From: Psettodes erumei
Taxonomy: Eukaryota > Chordata > Actinopteri > Pleuronectiformes > Psettodidae
Assembly: GCA_016785225.1 (NCBI GenBank)
Contig: JAFBJZ010000228.1
Location: 310,001 to 374,000 of the forward strand
Direction: 5' to 3'
DNA length: 64,000 nt
The translations under genes were made by a program, and so were the position numbers. Under the pieces are notes generated by a model. The model searched no databases and was not told where the DNA came from. It worked only from the letters and a program-made list of their open reading frames with translations. Positions 48,084-61,300 of this stretch are shown here, one piece after another; the stretch's first letter is position 1, and the number at the start of each line of letters is the position of its first letter.

Positions 48084-49698
48084 CCTGTCAAACCACAGTG
48101 GTGGTGGGAACAGTGGCAGTTTGGATGAAAGCGACCGCCAACGTCTAATCTCAGATTTTGCCACCCGTGCGATCGCTGCCCACCGGCAGTGTGTTGCTAA
48201 CGGAGGGGTGCTCAACAACCTGCCCAAGTCTGAGTCCAATATCACCTTTCTCTCTGATGAAAACCCCCTGACTATCAAAAATCCCATCTACCATGAGGAC
48301 GGGACTTTGAGTAGTCCAGAGACCCTTGGGAGAAGTCAGAGAAGAAGAGACCTTCTTGGGAATTTCTCCCCTTCCAGGAAAGGCCTTCGAGAGGCCTGGC
48401 TGAGGCTCAGCTCCCCGGGAGGCGATGTTGGGTTTGGTGGATACAGCGGCAGTGACAGCGGATGGGGATCTGGGGGTGGGCACAGCTGGACTCTCCCATC
48501 AAGATTACATCGAAGAGACATGTATGACACTTTAAGACGCCAAGTGGTCATGGACCCTGTGCAGTGGGAGCTGGAGCTTCTTAAGGCTGAATTCAAGGAG
48601 AGTAAAGATGCAGGTCTGGATTCAGGATTTGACCGTGGGCTGGATTCTGATCTGATGGGGAGTCCAAGTCTGGAACCCAAACTGACAGTCAAAGAGCAAG
48701 CCAGACAGTTTGAGCAACAGGCACTGCAGGAAATGAGACAAAGGCAAAATAGAGATTCACGGGGATCTTTGTCACCTGACCTTCTACTTTCTGTCTTCCC
48801 CGAGTCTCCTCAGCATAACAAGCTCACGCCCACCCAAAATGCCCCCACTTCTCAGAATAAAGAGGGTCCTCCGAGTATCATTGTCACCCAGAGTGATGGA
48901 GGAACCCCTCCACCAAGTCACAAGCCAACTCCTCCTGTGCTGCGGCGATTCGGGGCAAATTTAACAGGAAATCAGGGCGGAGATGACAGACTTCAGGTCC
49001 ATTTAGAGGTTATCCCAGATCCTCCTTCAACTCCTCCACCACCGCCACCACCTCAATCCCCACCGCCACCGCCACCTCCACCTCCGCCACCTTCCACATC
49101 TGCACCTCTCCCTCCTTCATCTCCTCCTCCACACCACCCTCCCTCCCCTCCTCCGCCCCCTCCGGCTCCATCCCACTCCAACCATACAGAAAAGCAGGGT
49201 CCTCCTCCCCCGCCACCTCCTCCACCACCACCCCCCCTCCCTCCTCCTTTGTCCCCCTCACTCCTGCGTCCCTCGACTTTTGTCCTCCCATCACTCTCTG
49301 AGGCACCAGCTCTGCGGCCTGTGTCCCTCCGACCACCGCCGCCGCCCCTCCCCTCGGAGCCCGAACCTCCCCGAAGAGAGCTGAAAGGAATCTTAAAGAA
49401 CATCCAAAACATTGCAGACATTGAGAAATCTGTGGCCAACATGTTCAGTCAGATAGATCAGAAACAGATCCCTCTCAAAAAGGTCATGAAGAGCCGCGCC
49501 TCCATGGATTCTCTTGATTCCCTAGACTCCTTGGATGCGGTAGCAGCTGGAGGAGAGCAAGGAGGGGAGGGCGGAGAGGGAGGTGGAGAAGGAACAGGAG
49601 AGGATCCGCCACCTCCACAGCTTCAGCCCAACCCAAACATGAACTCCATCATGGAAGAACTTGAGAAACGATTCCCCTCTCAGTCAACAATGCTCTAG
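48084..49698 (+). CDS. pcdh15: pcdh15 CD1-type terminal coding exon
   Basis: This exon has 537 codons plus a stop (TAG at 49696-49698) and is entered in phase 2 after TACCAG. The start has DRQRLISDFATRAIAAHRQ and NLPKSESNITFLSDENPL, then NPIY, an NPxY motif. These align with mammalian CD1 (DRQRVISSFASRAIEAHKQ, from memory). The middle has VVMDPVQWELELLKAEF. From about 49010 to 49375 it is a long proline-rich run with several poly-Pro blocks, potential SH3, WW or EVH1 ligands. It continues with ELKGILKNIQNIADIEKSVA, a SLDSLDSLD repeat and a Gly/Glu-rich stretch. The C-terminus SQSTML fits a class I PDZ ligand; mammalian CD1 ends STSL. Confidence 0.93.
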
Positions 49699-51440
49699 CC
49701 TTTGCCTTTCTGATATGGAAAGCTCACAGAGGGGAATTTCTTAAAACATTGTTGCGTAGCTCTCCCTGCCGAGCTGTCAAAGGACTGATGCTCAAAATAG
49801 CTCAGCAGCAGGATGCTGTTATGATTTGACGATTTCCTCCAACATGGCTTCATGTTTTTTTTACATAGGAATAGAAGAGAACAAACTAGGCCCAAATTTA
49901 AACTCTTGTTTCTCCTGTCAAATGATGGTACTTATTGTGAACAGTAAAAGAGAAGGGGAGAAGGGGAATCAGCAACAAGGGTCACGTCTTCCATAAATGC
50001 ACTCATGTAATAGATGATGAGGGTTTCCACTCTGTTGCTTCATTCTACTTTGTCTTTTTGCTATCAGAAGAAGAGAGAGGGATTAAAAGGATGGATGAAG
50101 CAGGAGGAGGAAAGGATAATCAGGGTAACAGGTTAAGTCCATTTGTGTCCACATTTCAGTGAACCTGAAGCACTTTGAGGAATTCAATGCCTGACTTGAG
50201 CTATAACGCCAAAGCCACTGTTTGGGAAGCTTACTCATTATCTGCGTCGTTCCGAACAACATTTTTAGGGCTTGCCCTTTAATTACCACTAAGGAAAATT
50301 GGCGGAAATAACTGCAGATGGAAGCTGTGAAATCAGATGATTAGAAGTGGTGAAATGTTTCCTGTCTAACTTTCAGTTTAACTACTGTCATTAACATTTT
50401 GCCAACATTTCTGTCAACAACAAATTATAAACAATCAGTTACGGTCAGTGTCTTTCTTGGAAGGAATTGGACGAGGCGTTGTTGATGAGCAGGCTTGCTG
50501 GCTGATTGCAAGTTTGGGATGGTTTTAACACACATCGTCTGGTTTCCTAAACTGGTTAATTCAAGATGTAGCGGGTGTGAAAAGGATCAATCAGAGGAGT
50601 GAAGAACATTGCTCAACCTGCCAACTTGATGTGTTTCCCCGTTGATTGAACTGTGTTTGACAGTTGTTACTTGTTTTTGTTTTTTTGCATGGATAAGTAT
50701 TTGCTACTGTATTTCCTATTAGTTTTCACTTTCCATCTCATCTCATTCATATTTACTGTGAATGTTATTCCCTGCTACAGATCATTTTCTTGGTAAAGTT
50801 GCATATTACGTATTAGATCCGTTCCTACCAGTAGGCTGCTGATAGGCTTCCATACTAGTTAGTCATTTGAGTCAAACACAACATGTATCTGTAATGTCAA
50901 TATGGAAAACATCAACCTGTTAATAACTAATTCCCTCCACATTTAAAATGCAGTTCAGTTCTTATGTTGTATTCATATTTTAGAAATACTCATTTGTCTC
51001 TAGTTCCCCATATCATTTCTTAGCTCTGACAGGTTTGCACAAAGGTTTGTCTTTCTGTTGTTCTCAGTCTGTCTTCCATTAACTCTCATTTTCATTAATG
51101 TTTCATTGATAGTTAATTGCATTTTTTCCCCCTTGGACCCACATTGTCTTTGCATTCATAGTGGTCCTGCATTGTCTTTTAATGTCCCACAAGGTCATGT
51201 AAATGTTTTTTTTTTCAAAAGATAAAATAATGTTAATACACTGGGTGCATAGGAACAGTGGAAATATTTCCAAAGCTTTTACGTAGATTGATATTTTTAT
51301 GAACAATATTTGCAAAATTTCTATGAATTTTTTAGAGGGGGTCTGTTTTCACTGTGTAGGTACTTAATGGGAAATGATTAACATGAAAAATACAAAATGG
51401 CCATGAACATGAAACATTTCTCTGAATAAAATATGTGCTG
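49699..51440 (+). other. pcdh15: probable 3' UTR of the CD1 isoform
   Basis: No coding content follows the CD1 stop. Candidate polyadenylation signals are ATTAAA at 50082 and AATAAA at 51425. Further AATAAA copies at 52191 and 52366 could allow a longer 3' UTR. The true end cannot be set from sequence alone. Confidence 0.5.
51425..51430 (+). terminator. pcdh15: candidate poly(A) signal AATAAA (CD1 isoform)
   Basis: First canonical AATAAA after the CD1 stop, in A/T-rich sequence about 1.7 kb downstream of it. Confidence 0.4.
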
Positions 51441-52757
51441 GAACAGTAACTGCTGTAAGAGGTTGCCCCTTTACATGAAACTATACCTAAACATGCTAAC
51501 CACAAGTCATGTTTACATTGGTGCTTGTGGTGCAGATGCCAAGACAGAAAACACTTGTTGTGTAGTACATCTGTTGTGTATCCTTAAGCGTTTTTCATGA
51601 AAATGCCTCAGAGCAGAAGCAGCAGTTTGGGCATGTGCAAAGTGGCACATCTGCTGACTGACAGTGATGGGGGGAAATTGATAATTCAAACAAAGTGTTA
51701 TGGCACAGATTCATGTAAAAGTCATAAACGTTACAGAGCACGGTGCTTTTCAGTCTGCTCAGACTAAATCTTATCACAAATATACAGACAGGCCTCTGCA
51801 AAACATGCACTGTAAGCCACCATCATGTACGTTACCATCTGCCCCTTTGATATTCATCTTTTTTCCATCTTGTACATATTTGAATGACGTCAATATAGAG
51901 ATTTTTTTTGTTGAGATAAAGTCACGCTTTATTTTGGGTGAGTTTAACAGGTGCCTCTTACATGAATGTCATCTGTAACTGCTTGAAAGATGTGTCAGGT
52001 CCTTCTCTTTCCATTAATGAAATCCCTGTAGCAGAAGGAATGACATGTCCGTCCTATCTGCAGTCGGTTATTTGACCGCTGTCCATCACAGCTGCACTAA
52101 ATCTGATGTGCAAAGGAGTACCTGCGTTAGAAGCGCTGACGTTACTTTAAAAAGGTCTGAAAGTTCTCCTAAGAATCACTCGTGATGTGGAATAAAATCC
52201 CATCATTCCCTGTCAGCAGTAGATTTCACTGTCGTCCGCCAACGCAACAATACGTCTCCAGATGCATGATGTCATTATGAAGTGACAGTCACGTCCGTCC
52301 CGCAAGACTAATGTGTCACTGATGATCATGTCTGGGCAATGGGATCAAATCATGAGACACAGCCAAATAAAACAAGCCCTGGCAGCCATATCGCTGGTTA
52401 TCAAGCGATGACATTATGAGAAGGTTCCCACTGACAGGTAGCAAACACACACCCGCACAGCTTTTAGATCTGTTATGCTAGAAGACACAGTGAGCTGGTG
52501 TAGAGACACGCAGAGTCACGGCAACGTTTTTTTTTCCCAACACACACTTAGTCATGAATAAGCTATAACCTTTATGTTGCCAAGACATTGATTTTGTAAA
52601 AAGGTTCGACACATGCACCCAAAGTGAAAGCACGGACGAACGGCCACAAACACGCAGCAGCATGAACAGTCTGCAGGCAGTGCTACTGTTTCACCTGACT
52701 GGGCTGGAAACATTTTAATGTTAAGATTAGCTTTCAGCATCGGCGTGCTGCATATGA

Positions 52758-52799
<42 letters not shown>

Positions 52800-55700
52800 A
52801 CTCATACACACTTACACAGTGAGTGTCTTCATTGTCCCCAAGACAGATTTCTCCCTTCACTTCTTCAGTTCTTATTTTGCGCTTTTGCTGGAAAAGAGAC
52901 GTATCTTGACATCTTAAGGGAATATGTATTGTTTTCAACATCCAGCAAAGCAGACTGCCTTTAATTGAAACCGAACTCAGACACAGAGATACAAGACGTA
53001 GTGAGAGAACGGCTGTCGTGTAATTGTAAAGTCACAGGCTTGATGCTCGCTACAGCAAAAGATAATCATGAGCAAATGTGGGTCATTGAAGCGGTAAATA
53101 ACCATGAGATGCAGGAAAGAAAATTTCAATAAACTGCAGTAAATGGTAATTATGTCAATGCAATTTGTGTCTGCCAACATCTGTGTGACCTATTCCAGTA
53201 TGTATGTCATAACATTGGGCATCATTTCTATTGGCAATAATAATATTGCACCTACCAATTGAAGTACTGAGATGTAGGGATGTGGTGTTCACTTCAATGA
53301 GGAAGTCAAACATGACAAAGGACAAAATGTGTTGTACAGGTTTTGCAGAAACCTCTAACTTAGCAAAGGTCATTTAGAAAAAGGTAATTTAAATGGGAAG
53401 CCTTTTGTTTAGATGAAGGCCAGACATTTAAAATAGGACAGATGTCTGCCTGGGACCCTGTATAAAGCTGAAAGATGACTATTTGTCATGGTCCCTCACT
53501 TTCACCACATTTACATTACAGCAGAGCTGAAGTTATTTTCTATGTAACATGCAACTGCAATGCAAGAATATACAAACAAAAGAGAGAGAAAAGGCTGAAA
53601 TAGGCTAAGAGAGTGAAACAGGGCAGAGAAAAAGGAAACAAGAAAGAGACAAATGAGCGGAGTGACTCTGCACAGGGTGGGGGAGCTGCTGTAGCTCCAT
53701 GAGAGAGGTGCAAAATGTAGACTGAAAATAGGAGAAGAGAGCGTTATTGGGTGTCATAGCAGCGTGTTCACTGCAAGATGAGGGGGAGAGGATACAAAGA
53801 GTCAGTCACATCAGATATGTGTGCGTGTGTGTGATGGATATCAGATAGCTGTCTGTGTGTTTTTGTCTGGAGAGGACCTAATAATGCGTCTGTCAGGGCA
53901 ACAAGGACACAGAGGTAGACTTATCTTCACACAGTGACACACAGATTACACTACACACAATGCCCGGCACAGACATCTGGCGGCTATAATCTGGAGAGTA
54001 TACACACATTTACACACTCTGATTGGTGATAAGAGCTGTTTCATTCCAACCTGCAGATCACCCAAAAGGCAACCTTTTCATCTGCGTGTTCGTCCACTTA
54101 TCCCTCCATTCATTTACCCATTCAGCCATATCTATTCATCCACTCATATGTCTGTCAATGCATCTACCCATCACCCTCATTGAAGCAGATAATCTCTTCT
54201 TTTTTAAGGAACACCCATTCATTCAAAGCGGATGTTTTTGATGGTTAATGAAAGGCCACAATCTTTCCATGAAGTGTGTGTGTGTGCGTTGAAGAGGCAC
54301 AGTGACTGTGCATTCACATCTCAATGTACTGAATGGAAAGCTGAAATGGTTTATTTTAGTGTGTATGTCTCGCTCAGGTTTACCTTTGCAAGTAAATATC
54401 AAACTAAAGACCAGTTAATTAGGGACAGCCTGTCCAAAGGGGGACAAAAGCCATTGTAACATCCCAAGACCATCTTTTACCAATGTGTGTCTTTGCAGTC
54501 TAATAGCAAGAATGAAAATCTGATGCATCCTCTAAAAGTTGCCATTAGTCCATTTGTTGTACTTTATTTTCTGTATTTTATTTTGCCAGCTCATTACTTG
54601 CTTGAAACTGTTTTGTTTTTGTTTTTCAGGCTGTTTTTCTTAGCTTCCTCTTTATTTCTTTGTATTGTACTTTGAAATCCCAGCATTGTTTTTCGCTATG
54701 CACTTTCCACACTGTCTTTGTTTGAACTTTGTTTTCTCAGAATGCCAAGTCTTAATTTGACAGTAGTGGAACCATTATCATGCTTGTTAGTTCATTCTTT
54801 CATCAACTTGGCATTGGATGGACCTCATCTGATGTGTGGCAATGTGAATTGACAGTATTTGCTTTCCCCCAAAGTTAATTGTCAAGCTATAGGATTGGAT
54901 TTTTGCCACATAGAGATACTTTAGAGATGCTTGTAAGATTTTATTTTCCTGACTTTGGATTCAACCAGGCTTGCTGCCTTAATGCCACTAATGCTTCTGC
55001 CTGCTTGCTCTGATAATGTTCCCACACATCATGTAGCATGTGAATTTAATAATTAAGACGTAACAGAAAGAGGATATCCTGATAACAGGCCATGCATTGT
55101 CATGAGGATGACGCATCAAGGCTGCAACCTCATGCAGACAGCCTCGCTGAATTATGACCCACTGATAAGTACACAAGAGCATCTTCTTTGGACTCGTTTG
55201 ATTTTCTGTCCTCACTTGATCTCACACTAAGCCATGACTAATTACCCTAAGCTTTAACTGGCTTCCTGCTTCTGGAAAAAGTCAGACAGACCCAGTGAAG
55301 GCTCCTCACAGGAATGCTCAGAAAGAATTTCACTGTGTGATGGGGGTCTGCTGTAAAAATGTGTTATTGTTTTTTATTGTTATTCAAAGCATACTTGAAT
55401 CTTCTCTGGTGCGGGAGCATGCAGACTAAAAATGGCTGACATAGCTGAAATGCACGGGAATGCAATTTGGAGATGCTCCGATAACTATTCCATTACCACA
55501 TCTTTGCTTATGAAACCATCCTGCCACGATCATGGGCACTCAGTTGAAAATAATGATATTCTTTTTGTATTACCACCTCCAAAAAATTATCCCTAAAACT
55601 CATTAGTTGAGAAATTCTGATTGCTTTCAAATCTGTTGTTGCATCAGGCTGTCAGAATGATGTTTCTCACAAAGAGTAATCATGTAATTTTCTATCAAGG

Positions 55701-56504
55701 TTTCAAAATTGTGTTTGGAAATGACTTTTCTAATCCAGCTGACAACATAAAACTGGAAAGAAAAGTTTTCCAGGAGAACAAACAGTTTCAAGGAGAAATA
55801 GTACCAGTGGCCCCGGGTTAATTTGGTTTGAGGCCCCTGCCATCACAAAAGAGAGCGCCAAAGTTCGATTGTAGTTGGCAGGGAGTATTTCACAGGAGTT
55901 AAGTTTTTCCTCGCCTTCCTTTGCAAAGTGCAGCTGAACTTCAATATCTGTCGACTGTTTGAATGTATGTGCCTGTGCAGGACTGGATTTATGCTAAACA
56001 CTGTGTTTACTTTTACATCATACATACAAGTGTTGTTGGGCGTATTTTTCTTCCTCCTGATAATAAATAGCTCTATACTCATGCATAAAACATTCCACGT
56101 ATTAGTCACACATTACAATTGAAATATGGTTTTGTTACTGTGGCTAATATCAACATGCCCCATCATTACTTTTATCAACCATAGGAAGAGCTCCCTTGGT
56201 TTCTAAATGAGAAGTGAATGTTACATATTTATGAAGCTATAATCAGTATTTACCAAAATGATGCTCTGAAAAGTAAATGATAAATGCAGAAAAAACACAC
56301 GTCATGCTTTAGCTTCGTGGCTTTTTTCAGGTTTGTTTAGTTCTTTCTCTCTGACATAGCCCTTGTTCATCTTTCAACAAACACATACTACCATTTTCTT
56401 ATAATGTGGAAAGTCTGCGTGCAACATTCATGTGTTATGTTTAATGATCGTTAATAACAGTTTTCCTGGTGGTTAATGGTCTTTCTGTTTCACTGATCCT
56501 CCAG
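51441..56504 (+). other. pcdh15: distal 3' UTR or intron, 5 kb, no gene seen
   Basis: For non-CD1 isoforms this is intron. It contains a (CA)n tract at 52760-52792, AATAAA at 52191 and 52366, and A/T-rich sequence. No coding block with splice logic was recognised on either strand. Confidence 0.6.
52760..52792. repeat. (CA)n microsatellite
   Basis: Perfect CA tract. Confidence 0.96.
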
Positions 56505-56526
56505 GCGTGGATATGGACAACAGGAG
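56505..56526 (+). CDS. pcdh15: pcdh15 22-nt exon (MRGYGQQE)
   Basis: This exon is bounded by TGATCCTCCAG and GAG|GTAGGT. It is entered in phase 2 and left in phase 0. Joined to AT of the 44209 exon it reads M-R-G-Y-G-Q-Q-E, and the next compatible exon (57878) continues E-L-S-M-E-S-G-I-D. I recall a mammalian tail of the form SMRGYKLQELSMESG, which supports it. It is the phase adaptor that allows the phase-0 exon at 57878 to be used. Confidence 0.8.
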
Positions 56527-57213
56527 GTAGGTGTCTTTCTCTGCTTGCACGCTATGGTTGGATGTGTTGCCTCCTTTTTTTTCTTGTTCTCTGGTGTTGA
56601 GTCGTGCCCTCCTTTGTTTTCTGCTCATTTCTGCACTTTTCTTTTTGGTATAATCAAGCTGGAGTAGCATTTAATCACTCCCTTGTTTTTACTCTGTCTC
56701 CCACGTCTACAGACATTTTATCACATCAGCACCATTGAAGCTGCCTGTTAAATTGTTTTTTAAAAAACACATTGATGAAGCCAACCAGTCTTTGTAAGAT
56801 CCAAAATGTTAGTTGGTGGAGGTGCTGTTAAAATGTATTGATATGTTGGAAAACAAATTTTGCCAGATGCTCACCACTCAGTACAACTGCTAGTACTTTT
56901 TATTATTATTGTATAAAATGAGCATGTGTGCACATGCGCATATATACACAGGCGAATGGACAGTGAGTAGTTTTATTCGACTGCCAATGTATGTATTTTT
57001 TAAAGTTAAACATTTCAAAAAAGAAAAAAAAAACCTGCTCCTTCAAAACTGATTAACAACAAATGACAAAAATATACATATTGGATTCAAATCATACTGA
57101 ATGGGGAATGTCAGCTGTTGCTTTTCCAATATAGATGCATACAGCTTTGAGGCAGAGCTTTTAAATTCTTCCATTTGTCTTTGTCATTGGCTGCTTTTCT
57201 TTCCCTCTGGCAG
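56527..57213 (+). other. pcdh15: intron, 687 bp
   Basis: A/T-rich, no feature seen apart from splice signals. Confidence 0.6.
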
Positions 57214-57252
57214 ACACAACTACTTCTGCGACCCTCTCTGCTCAGACCGGAG
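57214..57252 (+). CDS. pcdh15: candidate 39-nt cassette exon
   Basis: It is preceded by TTTCTTTCCCTCTGGCAG and followed by GAG|GTACTC, a mediocre donor. It can be spliced phase 2 to 2 between 44209 and 61301, adding HNYFCDPLCSDR with two cysteines. Read after the 22-nt exon it would instead give TQLLLRPSLLRPE in phase 0. An alternative downstream donor at 57302 (ACAG|GTGAAC) would make an 88-nt exon ending in phase 0, compatible with 57878. No known homologue is recalled, so it is only a candidate. Confidence 0.35.
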
Positions 57253-57301
57253 GTACTCTGTCTCTTTCTCTTCTGAATGCTTCTTTTGTTACGATCAACA
57301 G

Positions 57302-57745
57302 GTGAACCCGAACGCAGGACACAAACTCAGAGCTTGAGTGAACAAGAGAGGGTTTATTGTTCAATCTCAGGAGATGGAGTTGGATGGGGAATGAGGTGAT
57401 GTGGCAGGCGAATGCAGAGGGCAGAGTGGGGAATGAAGGCCGTGTCGCGAGCGGGGCTGGATGACCGAGGCAGGGGAGGAAAGCAGGAGATCAGTGAAGC
57501 AGAGCTTTTTGGATTGTGGGTAATGTTACGAGCGAGGCAGGCAGAGTACACGTATGGAAAATATTCAGTTATTCACAAGACAAATCTGGCTGAAAACAAA
57601 CAATGTGCAAAGAGGGGATGAGGAAACGGGGTGGACATCCGGCTGGGCTGCTGCAGGTGTGCAGGCTGATCCGCAATTGGGAAAGCGAGGAAGAGAGAGG
57701 AGTGCCACGCCCACAGCACAGGCACATACAGAGAAAGAGAAACAG
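57302..57745. mobile_element. dispersed repeat insertion (family not assigned)
   Basis: The sequence runs from AGGTGAACCCGAACGCAGGA through GAGGGTTTATTGTTCAA to GCAGGTGTGCAGGCTGATCC and GAGTGCCACGCCC. This series resembles a common teleost dispersed element as I remember it. It is G/A-rich and unlike the A/T-rich flanks. The boundaries are approximate. Confidence 0.45.
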
Positions 57746-57877
57746 TTCAATCAGTTCAAACTGCATGAGGGTAGTGTTTCTAAATATGCAAATGTAGGTA
57801 TGCATTCATAATTCTTTTGTGCATCTTAGAGTGGGTAGAGTACATGTGTCACTAATCATGGTTTGTCACTCTCACAG

Positions 57878-57951
57878 GAGTTATCGATGGAATCTGGCAT
57901 CGACCCCGGGCAGGAATACTACACACAGGATTATTACAACTACGACCATGG
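57878..57951 (+). CDS. pcdh15: pcdh15 74-nt exon (ELSMESGIDPGQEYY...)
   Basis: It is entered in phase 0 and left two bases into a Gly codon. It encodes ELSMESGIDPGQEYYTQDYY then NYDHG. The next exon at 61301 continues YELPQYGSRRK. The Tyr-rich segment matches mammalian SIDPGQEYY-GQDYY-YEHGYELPQYG-type tails (from memory). Several Tyr residues in acidic context could be kinase sites. Acceptor TCACTCTCACAG, donor TGG|GTAAGC. Confidence 0.88.
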
Positions 57952-59042
57952 GTAAGCACACTGCGCACTTTCCTGCTCACCCTGCGTCACAAATTGCTTT
58001 AGATATGGGGTTTATGTGCATCCTAGCTCTTCTCTTATCTTATATGTAGACCAGATGGTGTGTCTATTAATTGACATATGATGAATAATAAGGGAACACT
58101 GTTTATTGTCCCGATCATCTCCTTATTACAGAGTTGATTTTGTATATGTCGTATATATTTGCCATATTGTGAATCAGGATATATCCTTTGTAGTATCATG
58201 ATACTGATTTACGTGTTTCCCCAGCAGTGAAACTTAGCTCATAGATGATAATACATTAAAGTATTGTACCTGCGTCATTTGCTAGTAGTGACACACAGTA
58301 GAGAATACACAGAGGACAGGGAACACAGGCAAGCGTAAACTGTGATTCATGTCTCACCTTCGACCTGTGGCAGTGACTGACAGGGTTCACGACAACACGG
58401 TTATGTTATATTTCCTCCTCCATGATTGTGGAGTTCAGCGTGCGCACTTTGTCCAGCTGAGCCTCGTGTCAGCCCTGTGGCAGCTGCTCTGATAGCGTGC
58501 CGATAGCATCACTCGCACAGTGTGTTGGCTACTGTGAAATGTTGACACCATCGACCTGCCTCATAAAATAGCCTTCCCACTCGTGTATGGCTCATATGTT
58601 TTTGAACTCAGGAGGTGAAAACAGTTGGAGTAGGAGCTTTCTCTTATTTACGAAAGTGTGTGTCTGTTTGTGCACACATACTGTATGTGTGTGTCATTGT
58701 CTAGAAGCTTGTTGCATGTTGAAAAAGCAAGAAATGCTGTCGAGAAATGTTAATACATTGAACACATAGATGCATTCAATGGAAGCGCTGATGAACCAGA
58801 CCTCTGACAAATCGTCGCATTCCTCCCAAGTGTGCATGTCTGTGTGTATTGTTCGGCACCCAGCCATCCACATGTGATGCTTTGTGTAATTTTTTTTTTC
58901 GTGATTTTAGCTGCCGACTCCTGGGAACTTGATTTTACACACCCACCCACACCCCCATAAACACGTAGTAGCACGCACGCATAAATTCTCTCGTGGCAAA
59001 CGCATTCATCACTCACTCACTGAGAAACACTCTCTTACTCGG

Positions 59043-59114
<72 letters not shown>

Positions 59115-61300
59115 CTAATTCATTGCAATACTGTAATCAGGCAGCCAGCCGTGGAAGCAGACAATGGGCCAGATGCTGTTGGCTCAGAGCAACATTTACA
59201 CACTCATGTCTGACTCTGTACATACACAGTGGCAGGCAATCAGACTTTGTGACCCTCTGGGAGTCAGATCTAATCACTTTATTTGTTTCACTAATAAATG
59301 AAAGGTGCAGGTTGACTATGCAAACAAATACTAGACTGCTTCTCAGGGCATAGACAAAGTTTTGTTTTTCAGAAAAAGAGAGAAAAGAGAAAGTATTCAC
59401 CTGCATTGTGACAGTATATTAGCAGTGACCTTTTGACCTTTTCTTTCACATCAAAATGGGATTTTCTCTGCATGTGGGAATGTAGTCATCTGCCCTTGGC
59501 ATGACTCTGATTAGATTTATACATATTCAGAAAATACCTTGAACCATTTGTTGCACGGGACTGACGTTTTGATTCCTGTCCGAAAGAGGAAAAAAACACA
59601 AAAACAACAAAATGAGCCAAATTCATGTTGCCCTCTAGTCAAGAGCAAAATACTTGCACTCTTACACACCATGGAGCAATAGGGGATTAAATCATGCTTT
59701 TCCAAAACCGTTCCTGGTGTGGGTTATGAGCAGTGTGACTGCTGCATAGCTGATATGTGCCGAGTTACAGCGCCCGCATAAAAAAAAGGGGGGGGCTCAG
59801 GAGATGAGAAATCTGGCATGATACACAATGTTGTAATCGCAGGATGAATGTGAGGACAAAAAGACAAGTCTGCACATCAAGTTTGTTTTAGGGAGAATGC
59901 TGCAAGTTACAAATGTGGGAAAATATTCAAGGAGTAGTTTTTTAGGGAATATACTTTTTGCTTTTGTGGCAAAAGTATTTGTACATGAAGAAACTACACC
60001 CAGCAGTCAGTTAGCTCTGCATAAAGACTAAACGGGGGGGAATAGCCGCACTTGCCACAACTGCATGTGCCACGTCATCGCTCAGGTCCAAGGACCAATC
60101 ATTAATCAATCATTTAGCGTCTGGAGAGTCACCAGAAACAAGCTAGTGACCCATTCTGGTCCACACACACACACACACACCATCAAGTGTTGGCTGTGAA
60201 GCTGGCGGAATGCTTTAACTGATTATTATACCATTACTGCCCCCTAGTGGTGGCACTGAGAGGGGGTGCGTTAGAAAGAAAAAGGGACAGGAGTGAAGGG
60301 AAAAAAACAGTTACTGTAGCCTTTAAGTAATTTGATTATACGTGCACTTCAGTTTGAGTCTGTGGGTTAATGACTGTGAAATCCCATAAGCAGGTTTTAG
60401 TAGAGGGTTAAGACACATTACATTAGCTGGTAGAGGCCACACTGTTGGGATTATGACTGTAACACTGATGACTGGCCCGGCCGTTCTCTCTTGACCCTTC
60501 CTCTGCTAACTCCTCGTCCTTTCTTTCCCTCGCCCATTTTTCTCCCCCTCTCGCCTCTCTCCTCCCCCTCGCCTTTTCCCACCCGAACACATCCGTCATC
60601 CACGTGCCACTTCCATTTGTATATTACTTGGCTACTCAAAGTAATGGGAGAGCGACTTCTTCCACCGGTTGACTGTAAGCAGAGTGATTACACAAGGCAA
60701 CTTTTCTGTACAGCTCTGTGATGGAAGGAAGCCAAAGGACTTCCAGCGGATTTGTTACTTTAATCACTCTGGGACATATTGTTTGTAGCATACCATTTGA
60801 AAAGATATGTTTTTTTTGACCCAGTTGCTGGAGGGCACGGAGCCTAAGTGTTGCTGCACAGACCCTTTCTTTTTTTGGATTTCGGCCGGTCGAGCCAGGC
60901 AGCGCTCCCGGCAACGGGCAACAAAGAGAGACAAAAGGGAGGAAAATCGATTCTAGTGTTCTCTGCTAACAAAATGTCTCCTGGCAACAAAATGCTTCTT
61001 TTGTCTTTAAGGCAGTTTTGCTTAGGAGTCATTTGACACTGTTTATCATTGGAGCGAGGCGCAGTGTTGCCTGGTGTTTGATTCAAGTGGCTATGGGAGA
61101 AAGCAGCAGCCAAGTGCAAGTGCAGTTATGTTTGTAAAGAAAATTTTTCTTCACTTCTGATTGGCTGAGGTTGTTGTATGCTACAGCTTTACTAAATAAT
61201 AAGGTTTAAAAATGTGCAGCTTCTGCTCTGCACAGCTTTGTGTTGTTGTTAATCTCTAATGTTTTTTGTTTTCTTTAAATCTCCCTCTCTCTGTGTGCAG
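57952..61300 (+). other. pcdh15: intron, 3.3 kb, no gene seen
   Basis: It contains a compound CT/CA microsatellite (59048-59113), a CA tract (60161-60181), a G-run near 59789 and a pyrimidine-rich tract (60495-60590). The open frames here are repeat-derived or lack motifs. Confidence 0.65.
59048..59113. repeat. compound (CT)n-(CA)n microsatellite
   Basis: CT tract running straight into a CA tract. Confidence 0.96.

Noticed and set aside
49053..49442. Gly-rich minus-strand frames opposite the CD1 exon
   Set aside because: Shadow of the proline codons on the + strand.
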